A stretch of DNA of 64,000 bases, from positions 89,887-153,886 of the forward strand of contig NZ_AUMT01000012.1 in NCBI RefSeq assembly GCF_000430825.1. The letters are read 5' to 3'. The notes beneath the pieces are model-generated. The model was given only the letters and a program-made list of their open reading frames with translations. It did no database searches and had not been told where the DNA came from. This DNA is from Chryseobacterium daeguense DSM 19388 (GTDB lineage Bacteria > Bacteroidota > Bacteroidia > Flavobacteriales > Weeksellaceae). The translations under genes and the position numbers were made by a program. Below, one piece after another: positions 27,760-36,057 of the stretch (position 1 is the stretch's first letter; each line of letters begins with the position of its first letter).

Positions 27760-28572
27760 ATGAAAAATATAATAAAATTAATGAGCGCAGTTTGTTTAAT
27801 TTCATTATTAACACACTGCCAAGATATGGATAGACCCGAATTGAATGAATATCCCAAAGACGAAGCAAATTTACCCGCAGGTAATTTACGTTTTTTTGTT
27901 CCTTTTGACAAAGATAATCCTGAGATAAGGTATAAATTCGCAGAAGATTTATCTGGTTATCCAAGCTTCGCTCCTGATAATTCAATTACGCAAGTGGATG
28001 GAATCTCAGGAAAAGCATATAAGGCTGGCGGATCGGAAGTCTTTTTAAAGTATTTAAATGCAAATGACTTTGCTGCTAAAGCAGGAAGTTTTACAGTTGC
28101 TTTCTGGGAAAAAATAGGAGATTCTAATAATACGGAGTTTGCATTTAGCTTGACAAGTGATAATTGGGCAAAAGCCAGCATGTTCGGGCTCTTTGAAGGA
28201 ACTGCAGCTGCCCCAATTGTAAAATTTTATGTGGATGAGCAGCCTGGTGATAAATGGTTTGAATGGGTTAATGATTCAAGCCTAAATATGATATATGATA
28301 ATCAGTGGCATCATCTTGCATTTGTTTACGATGCTACAACATCAGGAATGACGTTATATGTTGACGGGGTAGCTAAATCTACTAAAGACTGGGCAGGCCA
28401 CGGACCAATTAAATTTAATACAACAAAAATTAACGGATTTAGAATAGGTGGTTCAGGAAATCCAAGTGAGGGATGGATGAAATCATGGTCAGGAAGTATA
28501 GATCAATTCAGGATGTATGTAACTGCTCTATCGTCAAGTGAGATAAATGATCTATATACAAATAAAAAATAG
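27760..28572 (+). CDS. LamG/concanavalin-like surface lipoprotein
   Basis: A 270-residue protein with a signal ending in LLTHC (Cys20), then a jelly-roll LamG-type domain. Recognisable elements are GISGKAYKAGG, FTVAFWEK, MIYDNQWHHLAFVYDATTSGMTLYVDGV and SGSIDQFRMYVTALSSSEI. It sits in the SusE/SusF position of the locus and is probably a surface glycan-binding protein. No catalytic residues are evident. Confidence 0.8.
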   Translation: MKNIIKLMSAVCLISLLTHCQDMDRPELNEYPKDEANLPAGNLRFFVPFDKDNPEIRYKFAEDLSGYPSFAPDNSITQVDGISGKAYKAGGSEVFLKYLNANDFAAKAGSFTVAFWEKIGDSNNTEFAFSLTSDNWAKASMFGLFEGTAAAPIVKFYVDEQPGDKWFEWVNDSSLNMIYDNQWHHLAFVYDATTSGMTLYVDGVAKSTKDWAGHGPIKFNTTKINGFRIGGSGNPSEGWMKSWSGSIDQFRMYVTALSSSEINDLYTNKK

Positions 28573-28576
28573 ATGT

Positions 28577-28600
28577 AAGGGAAGATGAAGTCTTCCCTTT
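28577..28600 (+). terminator. Hairpin between LamG lipoprotein and first GH144 gene
   Basis: AAGGGAAGA and TCTTCCCTT form a perfect 9-bp stem with a 5-base loop, but only a short T tract follows. It may be a partial terminator or an mRNA-processing hairpin that lowers expression of the downstream enzymes relative to SusCD. Confidence 0.5.
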
Positions 28601-28618
28601 ATTATAAATAAAGATAGA

Positions 28619-30001
28619 ATGAAAAGAGTTATAACAGGGATTCTATTAGTTGGATTTTTTATGCATTCATGCTCCTCCAATGATTCCATGATGGAAACTC
28701 TACCTGTTAAGGAAGGAGCAGATACTTCAAATAATTACAGCGATGCTCAGCTACTAGAAACGGTTCAGAAGGATGCTTTAAAGTATTTCTGGGATTATGC
28801 TGAATCAAATTCTAAATTGGCAAGAGAAAGATATCATGAAGATAATCCCTCACAAGATGCACATATAATTACAACAGGAGGATCGGGTTTTGGCCTAATG
28901 ACAATTTTGGTTGGAATTAAGAACGGATATATTTCAAAATCTGAAGCTGTTTCAAAACTTACAACATCGCTTAATTTTTTACAATATGCAGATCGTTTTC
29001 ATGGTGCATGGCCACATTGGATCAATGGTGCAAATGGGGATGTCATACCCTTCAGTACTGTAGATAATGGTGGCGATTTAGTTGAAACTGCATTTTTGGT
29101 GCAAGGTCTTATTTGTGTAAGGGAATATTTTAAAAACTCTACAAATTCTGCAGAATTAGCACTCTCTCAAAAAGCGGATGCACTATGGAAAGGTGTTGAA
29201 TGGAATTGGTATACCAACGGCCAAAATGCTTTATACTGGCATTGGTCTCCTGATTATAATTTTCAAATCAATATGCAGCTCAAAGGTTACGATGAAACCT
29301 TAATAACCTATATACTTGCTGCTGCATCACCTGAATATTCAATTAATAAAAGTGTTTATCAACAAGGGTGGTTAAGAAACGGAACTATAAAAAGTTTGGC
29401 CACGTCATACGGTATCCCTGTTATTGTAAATCATAATGGAGCTAATGGAAGTGTTGGCCCTCTCTTCTGGTCTCATTATTCATTTTTGGGACTGGATCCA
29501 AGAGGATTGACGGATGAATATGTTAATTATGAAGATGTAACTAAAAATCATGCAAGAATCATATATCAATATTGCATTGCAAATCCTTACGGCTGGCAAG
29601 GGTATAATACTAAAAGCTGGGGACTTACAGCAAGCTATTCTAGAAATACAGATGGTTCTATGGGATATTCCGCACATCAGCCAAATAATGATTTAGGAAC
29701 CATTTCACCAACAGCAGCATTATCAAGTATGCCCTATACTCCTTTAGAAAGTATGAATATGCTTAGATTTTTATACAACGAAAACTACAGTAAATATATA
29801 GGGGTTGCAGGACCTTACGATGCTTATTCAATACATTATAATTGGACAATTCCACGATATTTGGCAATTGATCAGGGTACAATTGCACCTATGGTTGAAA
29901 ATTATAAAAGCCAGTTTTTATGGCAGTTATTTATGAATGCTCCGGAAATAAAGCAAGGTCTAATAAAATTAGGCTTTCACTCTGCACAATATGGATTTTA
30001 A
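28619..30001 (+). CDS. GH144-like beta-1,2-glucanase, lipoprotein (copy A)
   Basis: A 460-residue lipoprotein (Cys18 in FMHSC) of the glycoamylase-like PF10091/GH144 group. It has an (alpha/alpha)6 pattern: DALKYFWDYAE near residue 53, TTGGSGFG near 85, the acidic motif DNGGDLVETAF (Asp149, Asp153, Glu156), WHWSPDY and DQGTIAPM near the end. Characterised GH144 members from Chitinophaga and Parabacteroides act on beta-1,2-glucan, and as I recall acidic residues of this motif are the ones implicated in catalysis. It is AT-richer than copy B, which follows 12 bp later. Specificity is inferred, not shown. Confidence 0.82.
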   Translation: MKRVITGILLVGFFMHSCSSNDSMMETLPVKEGADTSNNYSDAQLLETVQKDALKYFWDYAESNSKLARERYHEDNPSQDAHIITTGGSGFGLMTILVGIKNGYISKSEAVSKLTTSLNFLQYADRFHGAWPHWINGANGDVIPFSTVDNGGDLVETAFLVQGLICVREYFKNSTNSAELALSQKADALWKGVEWNWYTNGQNALYWHWSPDYNFQINMQLKGYDETLITYILAAASPEYSINKSVYQQGWLRNGTIKSLATSYGIPVIVNHNGANGSVGPLFWSHYSFLGLDPRGLTDEYVNYEDVTKNHARIIYQYCIANPYGWQGYNTKSWGLTASYSRNTDGSMGYSAHQPNNDLGTISPTAALSSMPYTPLESMNMLRFLYNENYSKYIGVAGPYDAYSIHYNWTIPRYLAIDQGTIAPMVENYKSQFLWQLFMNAPEIKQGLIKLGFHSAQYGF

Positions 30002-30013
30002 AACTTATGTATT

Positions 30014-31402
30014 ATGAAAAGGATTGTATTATCAATTGCTGTTGTGTCATTACTTGCAATCTCCTGTAAAAATTCTCAAACGTCCAAACCCTCAGATTCT
30101 AAGGCTGAGGCTGTAAAAAGTGACATTACAGATGAACAGCTTATGGACAGAGTCCAGAAAGATGCCCTTACTTATTTTTGGGACTATGCAGAACCGAATT
30201 CCATGTTGGGAAGAGAGCGTTATCATGAAGACAACATTTATCCGGATAACGACAAGCACGTTATTACAACCGGAGGTTCAGGATTTGGGCTTGCTACTAT
30301 TTTGGTGGGAGTAGAAAGAGGTTTTGTTCCTAGAAAAGAAGCCGTAAAAAGATTGACTACCATGATGGATTTTCTTGCAAAAGCAGATCGTCATAAAGGA
30401 GCGTGGTCACACTGGATCAATGGGGAAACAGGAAAAACAGTTCCTTTCGGGAAAAAGGATAATGGTGGAGATTTGGTGGAAACAGCGTTTTTAACCTCAG
30501 GAATTTTAATGGTTCGCGAATACTTTAAAAACGGAAATGCAGAAGAAAAGGCCCTTGCAAAAAAATGCGACGAGCTTTGGAAAGGAATTCAATGGAACTG
30601 GTACACCAAAGGTGGTGAAAAAGTGCTTTACTGGCACTGGTCTCCGGACTATCAGTGGGAAATGAACTTCCCTCTGGAAGGCTACAACGAATGCCTTATT
30701 ACCTATATTTTGGCAGCATCATCCCCCACTTATCCTATCGATGCAGAAACCTATTACAAAGGCTGGACAAGAAACGGAACCTATCTTTCAGACAAGGAAA
30801 AATATGGGCTTCCTATTTATGTAAAGCATAATGGAGCAGAAGAATACGGCGGGCCGCTTTTCTGGGCTCATTATTCATATATTGGTTTGGATCCCACAAA
30901 TTTATCAGATAAATTGATCAAAAATTATTTCGATTTAAATAAAAACCAGGTCCTTATCGATTACAAATACTGTCTCGAAAATCCAAAACAATGGAAAGGT
31001 TACGGGCCAAATTATTGGGGGTTAACGGCAAGCTACACCAGAAATGATGACGGTGGCACAGGCTACAACGCTCATTTTCCGCAAAATGACCACGGCGTAA
31101 TTACTCCAACCGCAGCATTAAGCAGTTTTCCTTATTCACCAAAAGAATCTATGGATTTTTTAAGGTTTATATACACTCAAAAGCCAGAATTTATCGGCTC
31201 TGCGGGACCTTACGATGCAAATTCCATTCATTACAATAACTGGACAACGCCAAGATATTTAGCAATTGATCAGGGAACCATTGCCCCTATGATTGAAAAC
31301 TACAGAACAGGATTTTTATGGAAATTATTCATGAACGCCCCTGAAATCCAGCAAGGATTAAAAAAATTAAGTTTCAAATCTGAAAAATATAATATTAAAT
31401 AG
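30014..31402 (+). CDS. GH144-like beta-1,2-glucanase, lipoprotein (copy B)
   Basis: A 462-residue lipoprotein (Cys18 in LAISC), a collinear paralogue of copy A with the same Asp149/Asp153/Glu156 motif, WHWSPDYQWEMNFPLEGYNE and DQGTIAPMIENY. The spacer after the lipid-bearing Cys is longer and Lys/Ser-rich. Two GH144 enzymes in one locus could divide endo and exo (sophorose-releasing) activity, as different family members do. Its codon choice looks more like the surrounding chromosome than that of copy A. Confidence 0.82.
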   Translation: MKRIVLSIAVVSLLAISCKNSQTSKPSDSKAEAVKSDITDEQLMDRVQKDALTYFWDYAEPNSMLGRERYHEDNIYPDNDKHVITTGGSGFGLATILVGVERGFVPRKEAVKRLTTMMDFLAKADRHKGAWSHWINGETGKTVPFGKKDNGGDLVETAFLTSGILMVREYFKNGNAEEKALAKKCDELWKGIQWNWYTKGGEKVLYWHWSPDYQWEMNFPLEGYNECLITYILAASSPTYPIDAETYYKGWTRNGTYLSDKEKYGLPIYVKHNGAEEYGGPLFWAHYSYIGLDPTNLSDKLIKNYFDLNKNQVLIDYKYCLENPKQWKGYGPNYWGLTASYTRNDDGGTGYNAHFPQNDHGVITPTAALSSFPYSPKESMDFLRFIYTQKPEFIGSAGPYDANSIHYNNWTTPRYLAIDQGTIAPMIENYRTGFLWKLFMNAPEIQQGLKKLSFKSEKYNIK

Positions 31403-31415
31403 AGATAATTTTTTT

Positions 31416-31512
31416 AGGAGCTATTTCCCGCTTTCCACTATATCTTTTTCGCCAATGCTTTTTTACAAGCCATTTCAGAAAAAGGATGTCGTTGCAATCG
31501 GGGCTAAAATCC
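31416..31512. repeat. Dispersed intergenic repeat, family B (copy 1)
   Basis: The ends AGCTATTTCCCGCTTT and CAATCGGGGCTA are shared with 48195-48309; the middle differs. The element fills the gap after GH144 copy B. Repeats with these ends are, from memory, common between Chryseobacterium genes. Confidence 0.55.
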
Positions 31513-31520
31513 GATAATAA

Positions 31521-31553
31521 ATCCTTGTCAAGGTTTCAAACCTTGACAAGGAT
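31521..31553. repeat. Perfect palindrome of the GTCAA family (copy 1)
   Basis: ATCCTTGTCAAGG and CCTTGACAAGGAT are perfect 13-bp arms around TTTCAAA, followed by an A run. It resembles the palindrome at 37517-37546. It could act as a terminator-like hairpin after the GH144 genes. Confidence 0.6.
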
Positions 31554-31573
31554 AAAAAAACGAATTATTCAAT

Positions 31574-31635
31574 AGGAACGGGCTTTAGCCCGTTTGAATC
31601 AACCAAAATCAAACGGCTTTAGCCAAAACCTAATA
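31574..31635 (+). repeat. Dispersed repeat, family A (copy 1)
   Basis: AGGAACGGGCTTTAGCCCGTTT (hairpin AACGGGC-TTTA-GCCCGTT) is followed about 15 bp later by a second half, CGGCTTTAGCC. The same two-part structure occurs at 58311-58377, and the hairpin part occurs inverted at 56477-56502. Confidence 0.65.
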
Positions 31636-31641
31636 TTAAAA

Positions 31642-32349
31642 ATGAAATTAAAACTAAATCACTTACCACTTTTGTTTCTGCCATTTTCTCTCAGCCTAAA
31701 TGCTCAGGAAATAAAAGCAGAATTAAACAAGGAAATAAAAAGGCAGGAAAAAATTTCCTACATTATCGATTACCCTCAAAAAGTAAAAGGAAATGTCCCG
31801 TTGATCGTGTTTCTTCATGGTTCGGGTGAAAGAGGAAATAATCTTGAAATGGTAAAAGCGCACAGTCCTTTCACGTACAAAAGCCTGATTAAGGAACCTG
31901 TAGCTATTTTAGCGCCTCAATGTCCGGAAAATATGTGGTGGGATACGGTGACAGTTTATCATTTGATTAAAGAAATTCAGAAAAAATATAAGATTGATGC
32001 TTCCAGGATTTACCTTACGGGACTTTCAATGGGAGGCTGGGGAACGCTGAAGCTGGCAATGGAGCACCCCGAAATGTTTGCTGCCGTGGTTTCAGTTTGT
32101 GCACCGACGGATCGTGTAATGGAAGCGAACATTAATCAGTACAAAGATTTGAACATGAAAATTTTTCATGGCGGAATGGATGATGTGGTTTTACCAGAAA
32201 ATGCATTTAATTTTTACCAAAAACTACACCCAATTAATCCATCCGCAGAATTAACCATCTTTCCAAATGACAACCACAATTCATGGGATTCTACCTATTC
32301 AAATCCCGCTTTATATGAATGGATGTTGTCAAAAAGAAAAGAGAAATAA
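31642..32349 (+). CDS. Secreted alpha/beta-hydrolase (CE1/PHB-depolymerase-like esterase)
   Basis: The ATG at 31642 gives 235 residues with a signal peptide ending ..SLNAQ. The longer frame starting at 31594 begins inside repeat sequence and is unlikely. The catalytic triad is visible as Ser129 in GLSMGG, Asp180/Asp181 in GGMDDVV and His212 in DNHNSWD; the oxyanion motif is FLHGSGERG. The closest themes are carbohydrate esterase CE1-like and prolyl-oligopeptidase-like enzymes. Its place between GH144 and GH3 suggests removal of acyl groups from the glycan, which is inference only. Confidence 0.75.
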   Translation: MKLKLNHLPLLFLPFSLSLNAQEIKAELNKEIKRQEKISYIIDYPQKVKGNVPLIVFLHGSGERGNNLEMVKAHSPFTYKSLIKEPVAILAPQCPENMWWDTVTVYHLIKEIQKKYKIDASRIYLTGLSMGGWGTLKLAMEHPEMFAAVVSVCAPTDRVMEANINQYKDLNMKIFHGGMDDVVLPENAFNFYQKLHPINPSAELTIFPNDNHNSWDSTYSNPALYEWMLSKRKEK

Positions 32350-32380
32350 TTTATTAAAATTAATAATAAGTAAATTTACG

Positions 32381-32473
32381 TTGCTATCATTTGCTGAGTA
32401 AAAACGCCCTTGCGAACGAAAAATATGCAGGACAATTTTAAATAAAAACCTTTGCGAACTTTGCGTTAAGAGC
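32381..32473. repeat. Dispersed repeat, family C (copy 1)
   Basis: About 93 bp resembling 48403-48492. Shared blocks are TATCATTTGCTGAGTA, GCGAAC.AAAAATAT and GCGAACTTTGCGTTAA, at matching spacing. It occupies the gap before the GH3 gene; no gene is visible in it. Confidence 0.55.
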
Positions 32474-32570
32474 TTATCATTATTAAGATCAAAAAAAAGA
32501 ACTATAATTTATTAGAAGATAGATTTATGAAATCGAAGATTCACGAATTCCTTAAAAAAATGAAGAAGTT

Positions 32571-34901
32571 ATGAGTAAAAAGTTAATTGTAATCGCCACA
32601 TTAGCATTGGCACCTGTGTTTTCGGCTCAGGAAATGGTAACAAAGCCCGTTCAGTCTTATCAGACGGCTCAGTATCAGGCTAAAAAGAAAGCTTTTGTAG
32701 ACAATCTTTTGTCGAAAATGACTTTAGATGAAAAAATTGGCCAGCTGAATTTACCAAGTTCAGGAGATTTTACGACAGGTCTGGCTAAGAGCTCAGATAT
32801 CGGAAAAAAAATCGAACAAGGTTTGGTGGGCGGACTATTCAATATAAAAGGAGCTGATGAAATCAGAGCCGTACAGAAGGTTGCCGTTGAAAACAGCCGT
32901 TTAAAAATCCCTTTGATTTTCGGAATGGATGTGATCCACGGTTATGAAACCACCTTCCCGATTCCGTTAGGATTAGCTGCTTCATGGGATATGAATCTGG
33001 TGCAGCAGTCGGCAAGAGTTGCGGCAAAAGAAGCATCTTCTGACGGGATCAACTGGACCTTCTCTCCAATGGTAGATATCTCCAGAGAACCAAGATGGGG
33101 AAGGGTTTCTGAAGGTTCCGGTGAAGATCCGTATTTAGGAAGCGAAATTTCCAAAAATATGGTGTATGGTTATCAGGGGAAAGATTTGTCTCAAAGCAAT
33201 ACTATTTTGGCCTGTGTAAAGCATTTTGCGCTATATGGAGCAGGTGAGGCAGGAAGAGACTATAATACAGTGGATATGAGCCACGTAAGAATGTTCAATG
33301 AATATTTTCCACCTTACAAAGCAGCTGTAGATGCAGGTGTAGCTTCTGTGATGGCTTCATTCAATGAAGTAGATGGGGTTCCTGCAACCGGAAACAGATG
33401 GCTTCAGACAGAAGTGTTAAGGAACAAATGGAACTTCAAAGGTTTCGTAGTTACGGATTACACAGGGATCAATGAAATGGTAGACCACGGAATGGGTGAT
33501 CTGCAACAGGTTTCAGCTTTAGCTTTAAAGGCCGGAATAGATATGGATATGGTGGGTGAAGGTTTTTTGACTACTTTAAAAAAATCTTTATCTGAAGGAA
33601 AAGTAACTCAGGCCGAAATTGATATGGCGGCGAGAAGAATCCTTGAAGCAAAATATGACCTGGGATTATTTACAGATCCTTACAAATATGGTGATGCAAA
33701 ACTGGCAGCAAAAGAAGTTTACAATATGGAAAACCGAAATATTGCCAGAAACGCAGCAGCTCAGTCGATGGTTTTAATGAAAAACGAAAATCAGGTTCTG
33801 CCTTTGAAAAAATCAGGAACTGTTGCTGTGATCGGGCCATTGGTGAATAACTCATTAAACATGGCAGGAACGTGGAGTGTAGCAGCACAGCATGACAAAG
33901 CCGTGAACTTAATGCAGGGACTTCAGGCCAATTATGGAAAAGATGTAAAATTCATTTCTGCTAAAGGTGCAAACATAGACTATGATGCAAAATTAGAAGA
34001 TATTTACGCAGCTCACGGCAAAAAAACCGACAGAGATAACCGTTCAAAAGAAGCATTGTTAAAAGAAGCGGTAGATGTAGCCAATAAAGCAGACGTTATC
34101 GTTTTAGCTATCGGAGAATCTGCGGAAATGAGCGGTGAATCTTCTTCAAGAACAGAAATTACGATTCCTCAGTCTCAGGTAGATTTATTAAATGAATTGA
34201 AAAAGACAGGAAAACCAATTGCAATGGTGCTTTTCACAGGCCGTCCGTTAGCTTTAACGAATGTAAAAGATACTCCTGATGCTATCTTAAATGCATGGTT
34301 TGCTGGTTCGGAGGCAGGAAATGCTATTGCTGACGTTCTTTTCGGAAAAGTGAATCCTTCAGGAAAGCTGCCGATGACGTTCCCAAGAAGTTTAGGGCAA
34401 GTTCCTATTTATTATAATGCTAAAAATACGGGTCGTCCTTTAGACCAGAAATTAGTTGATAAATGTGAATACCAGAGATTCCGTTCAAACTATATGGATG
34501 AGTGTAATACTCCGCTTTATCCGTTTGGGTATGGATTAAGCTATACGAAATTTAATTATTCAGATATTACCGTTTCAAATGCTAATCCAAAAGGAAATCA
34601 GACGGTTCAGGCATCTGTAACAGTTACAAACGCCGGAAACTATGACGGTGCTGAGGTTGTTCAATTGTACATCAGGGATATGGTGGGAAGCATCACCAGA
34701 CCTGTAAAAGAATTGAAAGGATTCCAAAAGGTAATGCTGAAAAAAGGAGAATCTAAAAAAATTACCTTCGATATTACTCCGGAAAATCTTAAATTCTACA
34801 ACGGAGACTTGAAATACGATTGGGAGCCGGGAGAATTTGACATCATGATCGGAACTAATTCCGAGGATGTAAAACATTCAAAAATCAACTGGACTAAATA
34901 A
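32571..34901 (+). CDS. bglX: GH3 beta-glucosidase (BglX-like)
   Basis: A 776-residue protein with a signal peptide ending ..PVFSAQ. It has a GH3 N-terminal TIM barrel (MDVIHGYETTFPIPLG, EPRWGRVSEGSGEDPYLG, KHFALYGAGEAGRDYN), with the nucleophile Asp296 in FVVTDYTG. The C-terminal alpha/beta sandwich follows (IAMVLFTGRPLAL, WFAGSEAGNAIADVLFG), then a fibronectin-III-like domain. It would cut imported gluco-oligosaccharides such as sophorose to glucose in the periplasm. It is the last enzyme of the locus and is closed by a terminator. Confidence 0.93.
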   Translation: MSKKLIVIATLALAPVFSAQEMVTKPVQSYQTAQYQAKKKAFVDNLLSKMTLDEKIGQLNLPSSGDFTTGLAKSSDIGKKIEQGLVGGLFNIKGADEIRAVQKVAVENSRLKIPLIFGMDVIHGYETTFPIPLGLAASWDMNLVQQSARVAAKEASSDGINWTFSPMVDISREPRWGRVSEGSGEDPYLGSEISKNMVYGYQGKDLSQSNTILACVKHFALYGAGEAGRDYNTVDMSHVRMFNEYFPPYKAAVDAGVASVMASFNEVDGVPATGNRWLQTEVLRNKWNFKGFVVTDYTGINEMVDHGMGDLQQVSALALKAGIDMDMVGEGFLTTLKKSLSEGKVTQAEIDMAARRILEAKYDLGLFTDPYKYGDAKLAAKEVYNMENRNIARNAAAQSMVLMKNENQVLPLKKSGTVAVIGPLVNNSLNMAGTWSVAAQHDKAVNLMQGLQANYGKDVKFISAKGANIDYDAKLEDIYAAHGKKTDRDNRSKEALLKEAVDVANKADVIVLAIGESAEMSGESSSRTEITIPQSQVDLLNELKKTGKPIAMVLFTGRPLALTNVKDTPDAILNAWFAGSEAGNAIADVLFGKVNPSGKLPMTFPRSLGQVPIYYNAKNTGRPLDQKLVDKCEYQRFRSNYMDECNTPLYPFGYGLSYTKFNYSDITVSNANPKGNQTVQASVTVTNAGNYDGAEVVQLYIRDMVGSITRPVKELKGFQKVMLKKGESKKITFDITPENLKFYNGDLKYDWEPGEFDIMIGTNSEDVKHSKINWTK

Positions 34902-34907
34902 TTACCA

Positions 34908-34932
34908 AGCCACTCGAAAGAGTGGTTTTTTT
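34908..34932 (+). terminator. Terminator after GH3 gene
   Basis: CCACTC-GAAA-GAGTGG tetraloop hairpin followed by seven T. It ends the glycan locus. Confidence 0.85.
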
Positions 34933-35003
34933 ATGATAGTAAAGTTGCATCCCTACTTTGGCATACTTTTTATTAATATTGACATAGCTTTAAATTAAAA
35001 CAA

Positions 35004-35393
35004 ATGAAAAAAACAATTTTATTCGGTGCAATGATTTTCGGTTCTTTGGCTTTTGCTCAAAAAACACCTATACTAGGAGGAGATAGCGATGCTCACGGAT
35101 GCAAGGGATCAGCAGGATATACATACTCTCAGATTAAAAATGACTGCGTAAGACTTTTTGAAGAAAAAATACAGCTGGATGAAGTAAAGCCAAAAAATGG
35201 TTCTAAATCTATGACTGCCGTAATTTTCAGCAAAGACATGAAAAAGGCAGAAGTTTTTCTTCCGGACATGAAAAAAAGTCTTATCCTGACAAAACAGGCG
35301 AAAACAAATACATGGAAAAACGGAAGTTACTCTCTTTTAACTCTTAAAAAAGGATACGAGTTAAGAAAAGGTAAAGAAGTTATTTTCAAGTAA
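35004..35393 (+). CDS. Small secreted protein with HGC-SAGYTYSQ motif (copy 1)
   Basis: A 129-residue protein with a signal peptide ending ..LAFAQ. The mature N-terminus has the motif GGDSDAHGCKGSAGYTYSQ followed by KNDCVRLFEEKIQL, with two Cys that could pair. A small beta-rich domain with Lys-rich strands (TAVIFSKDMKKAEVFLP) follows. The next gene is a tandem paralogue 28 bp later. I do not recognise a named family; the HGC...C motif resembles a short Cys motif seen in other small secreted proteins. Confidence 0.6.
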   Translation: MKKTILFGAMIFGSLAFAQKTPILGGDSDAHGCKGSAGYTYSQIKNDCVRLFEEKIQLDEVKPKNGSKSMTAVIFSKDMKKAEVFLPDMKKSLILTKQAKTNTWKNGSYSLLTLKKGYELRKGKEVIFK

Positions 35394-35421
35394 TAAAACG
35401 GTTATTCTAAACCTAAATGAA

Positions 35422-35829
35422 ATGAAAAAAGCTATTTTATTCGGTGCAATGATCTTGGGATCCTATACTTTTGCACAGGAAAGAGGTCTTCCGGGAGGCG
35501 ACAAAGACGTCCATGGATGCAGGGGTTCGGCAGGATACACATACTCACAGCTGAAAAATACTTGTGTGAGGTTATTTGAACAGAAAATACAGCTGGAAGA
35601 AGTTAGTTCAGATAAAAGCTATACTTCCGGGACAGCGGTAATTTTCAGTAAAAATATGAAAAGAGCTGAAATTTTTATACCAGACGGAAATGCAAAAAGC
35701 ATAATCCTGGAAAGACAGGGAAAAAGTAAAGTCTGGAAAAGTGGGAAACATATAAAAGATACTTATGTTTTAACCCCTTACAAAAAAAGTTATCAAATTA
35801 AAAAAGGAAATACAGTAATTTTCCAGTAA
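35422..35829 (+). CDS. Small secreted protein with HGC-SAGYTYSQ motif (copy 2)
   Basis: A 135-residue tandem paralogue of the preceding gene with the same signal peptide type (..YTFAQ). It shares the motif DVHGCRGSAGYTYSQLKNTC with both Cys kept, and the strand TAVIFSKNMKRAEIFIP. The C-terminal half has drifted more than the Cys motif, so the motif is probably the functional part. A terminator follows 23 bp later. Confidence 0.6.
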   Translation: MKKAILFGAMILGSYTFAQERGLPGGDKDVHGCRGSAGYTYSQLKNTCVRLFEQKIQLEEVSSDKSYTSGTAVIFSKNMKRAEIFIPDGNAKSIILERQGKSKVWKSGKHIKDTYVLTPYKKSYQIKKGNTVIFQ

Positions 35830-35852
35830 AATCAGTTAATAAATATTTTCAG

Positions 35853-35878
35853 AAGCCATTCGAAAGAGTGGCTTTTTT
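35853..35878 (+). terminator. Terminator after the tandem secreted-protein genes
   Basis: AAGCCATTC-GAAA-GAGTGGCTT followed by T6. It is close in sequence to the terminator at 34908-34932. Confidence 0.85.
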
Positions 35879-35918
35879 ATTTATATAAAAATACTTATCA
35901 TTCTCGAGTATTTAAAGC

Positions 35919-35965
35919 CACAAAGTTTGTCACCCTGAAAGGGTCTAAGCATTGTATTAGAAATA
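35919..35965. repeat. Dispersed repeat, family D (copy 1)
   Basis: AAAGTTTGTCACCCTGAAAG followed by GGTCTAAGC and TTAGAAA. It matches 48342-48390 in block order; the central dyad differs (CCCTGAAAGGG here, TTCCGTAGGAA there). Confidence 0.5.
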
Positions 35966-36024
35966 GAAACCAGCATTGAAAAAAAATCCGCAAAACAGGA
36001 TTTTTCTCTCTCATTTAAAAAGCG

Positions 36025-36032
36025 TAATTTTG
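36025..36032 (+). promoter_or_regulatory. -7-like box before purB
   Basis: TAATTTTG matches TAnnTTTG, 26 bp before the purB ATG. No TTTG at the -33 position is seen. Confidence 0.3.
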
Positions 36033-36057
36033 TACATCTAAAAAGTAAAAGAAAAGA

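Noticed and set aside
31521..31553. CRISPR repeat or operator
   Set aside because: There is no array of regularly spaced repeats, only single palindromes after genes.
31594..31641. Longer start of the esterase gene
   Set aside because: These codons lie in the family A repeat; the signal peptide begins at 31642.
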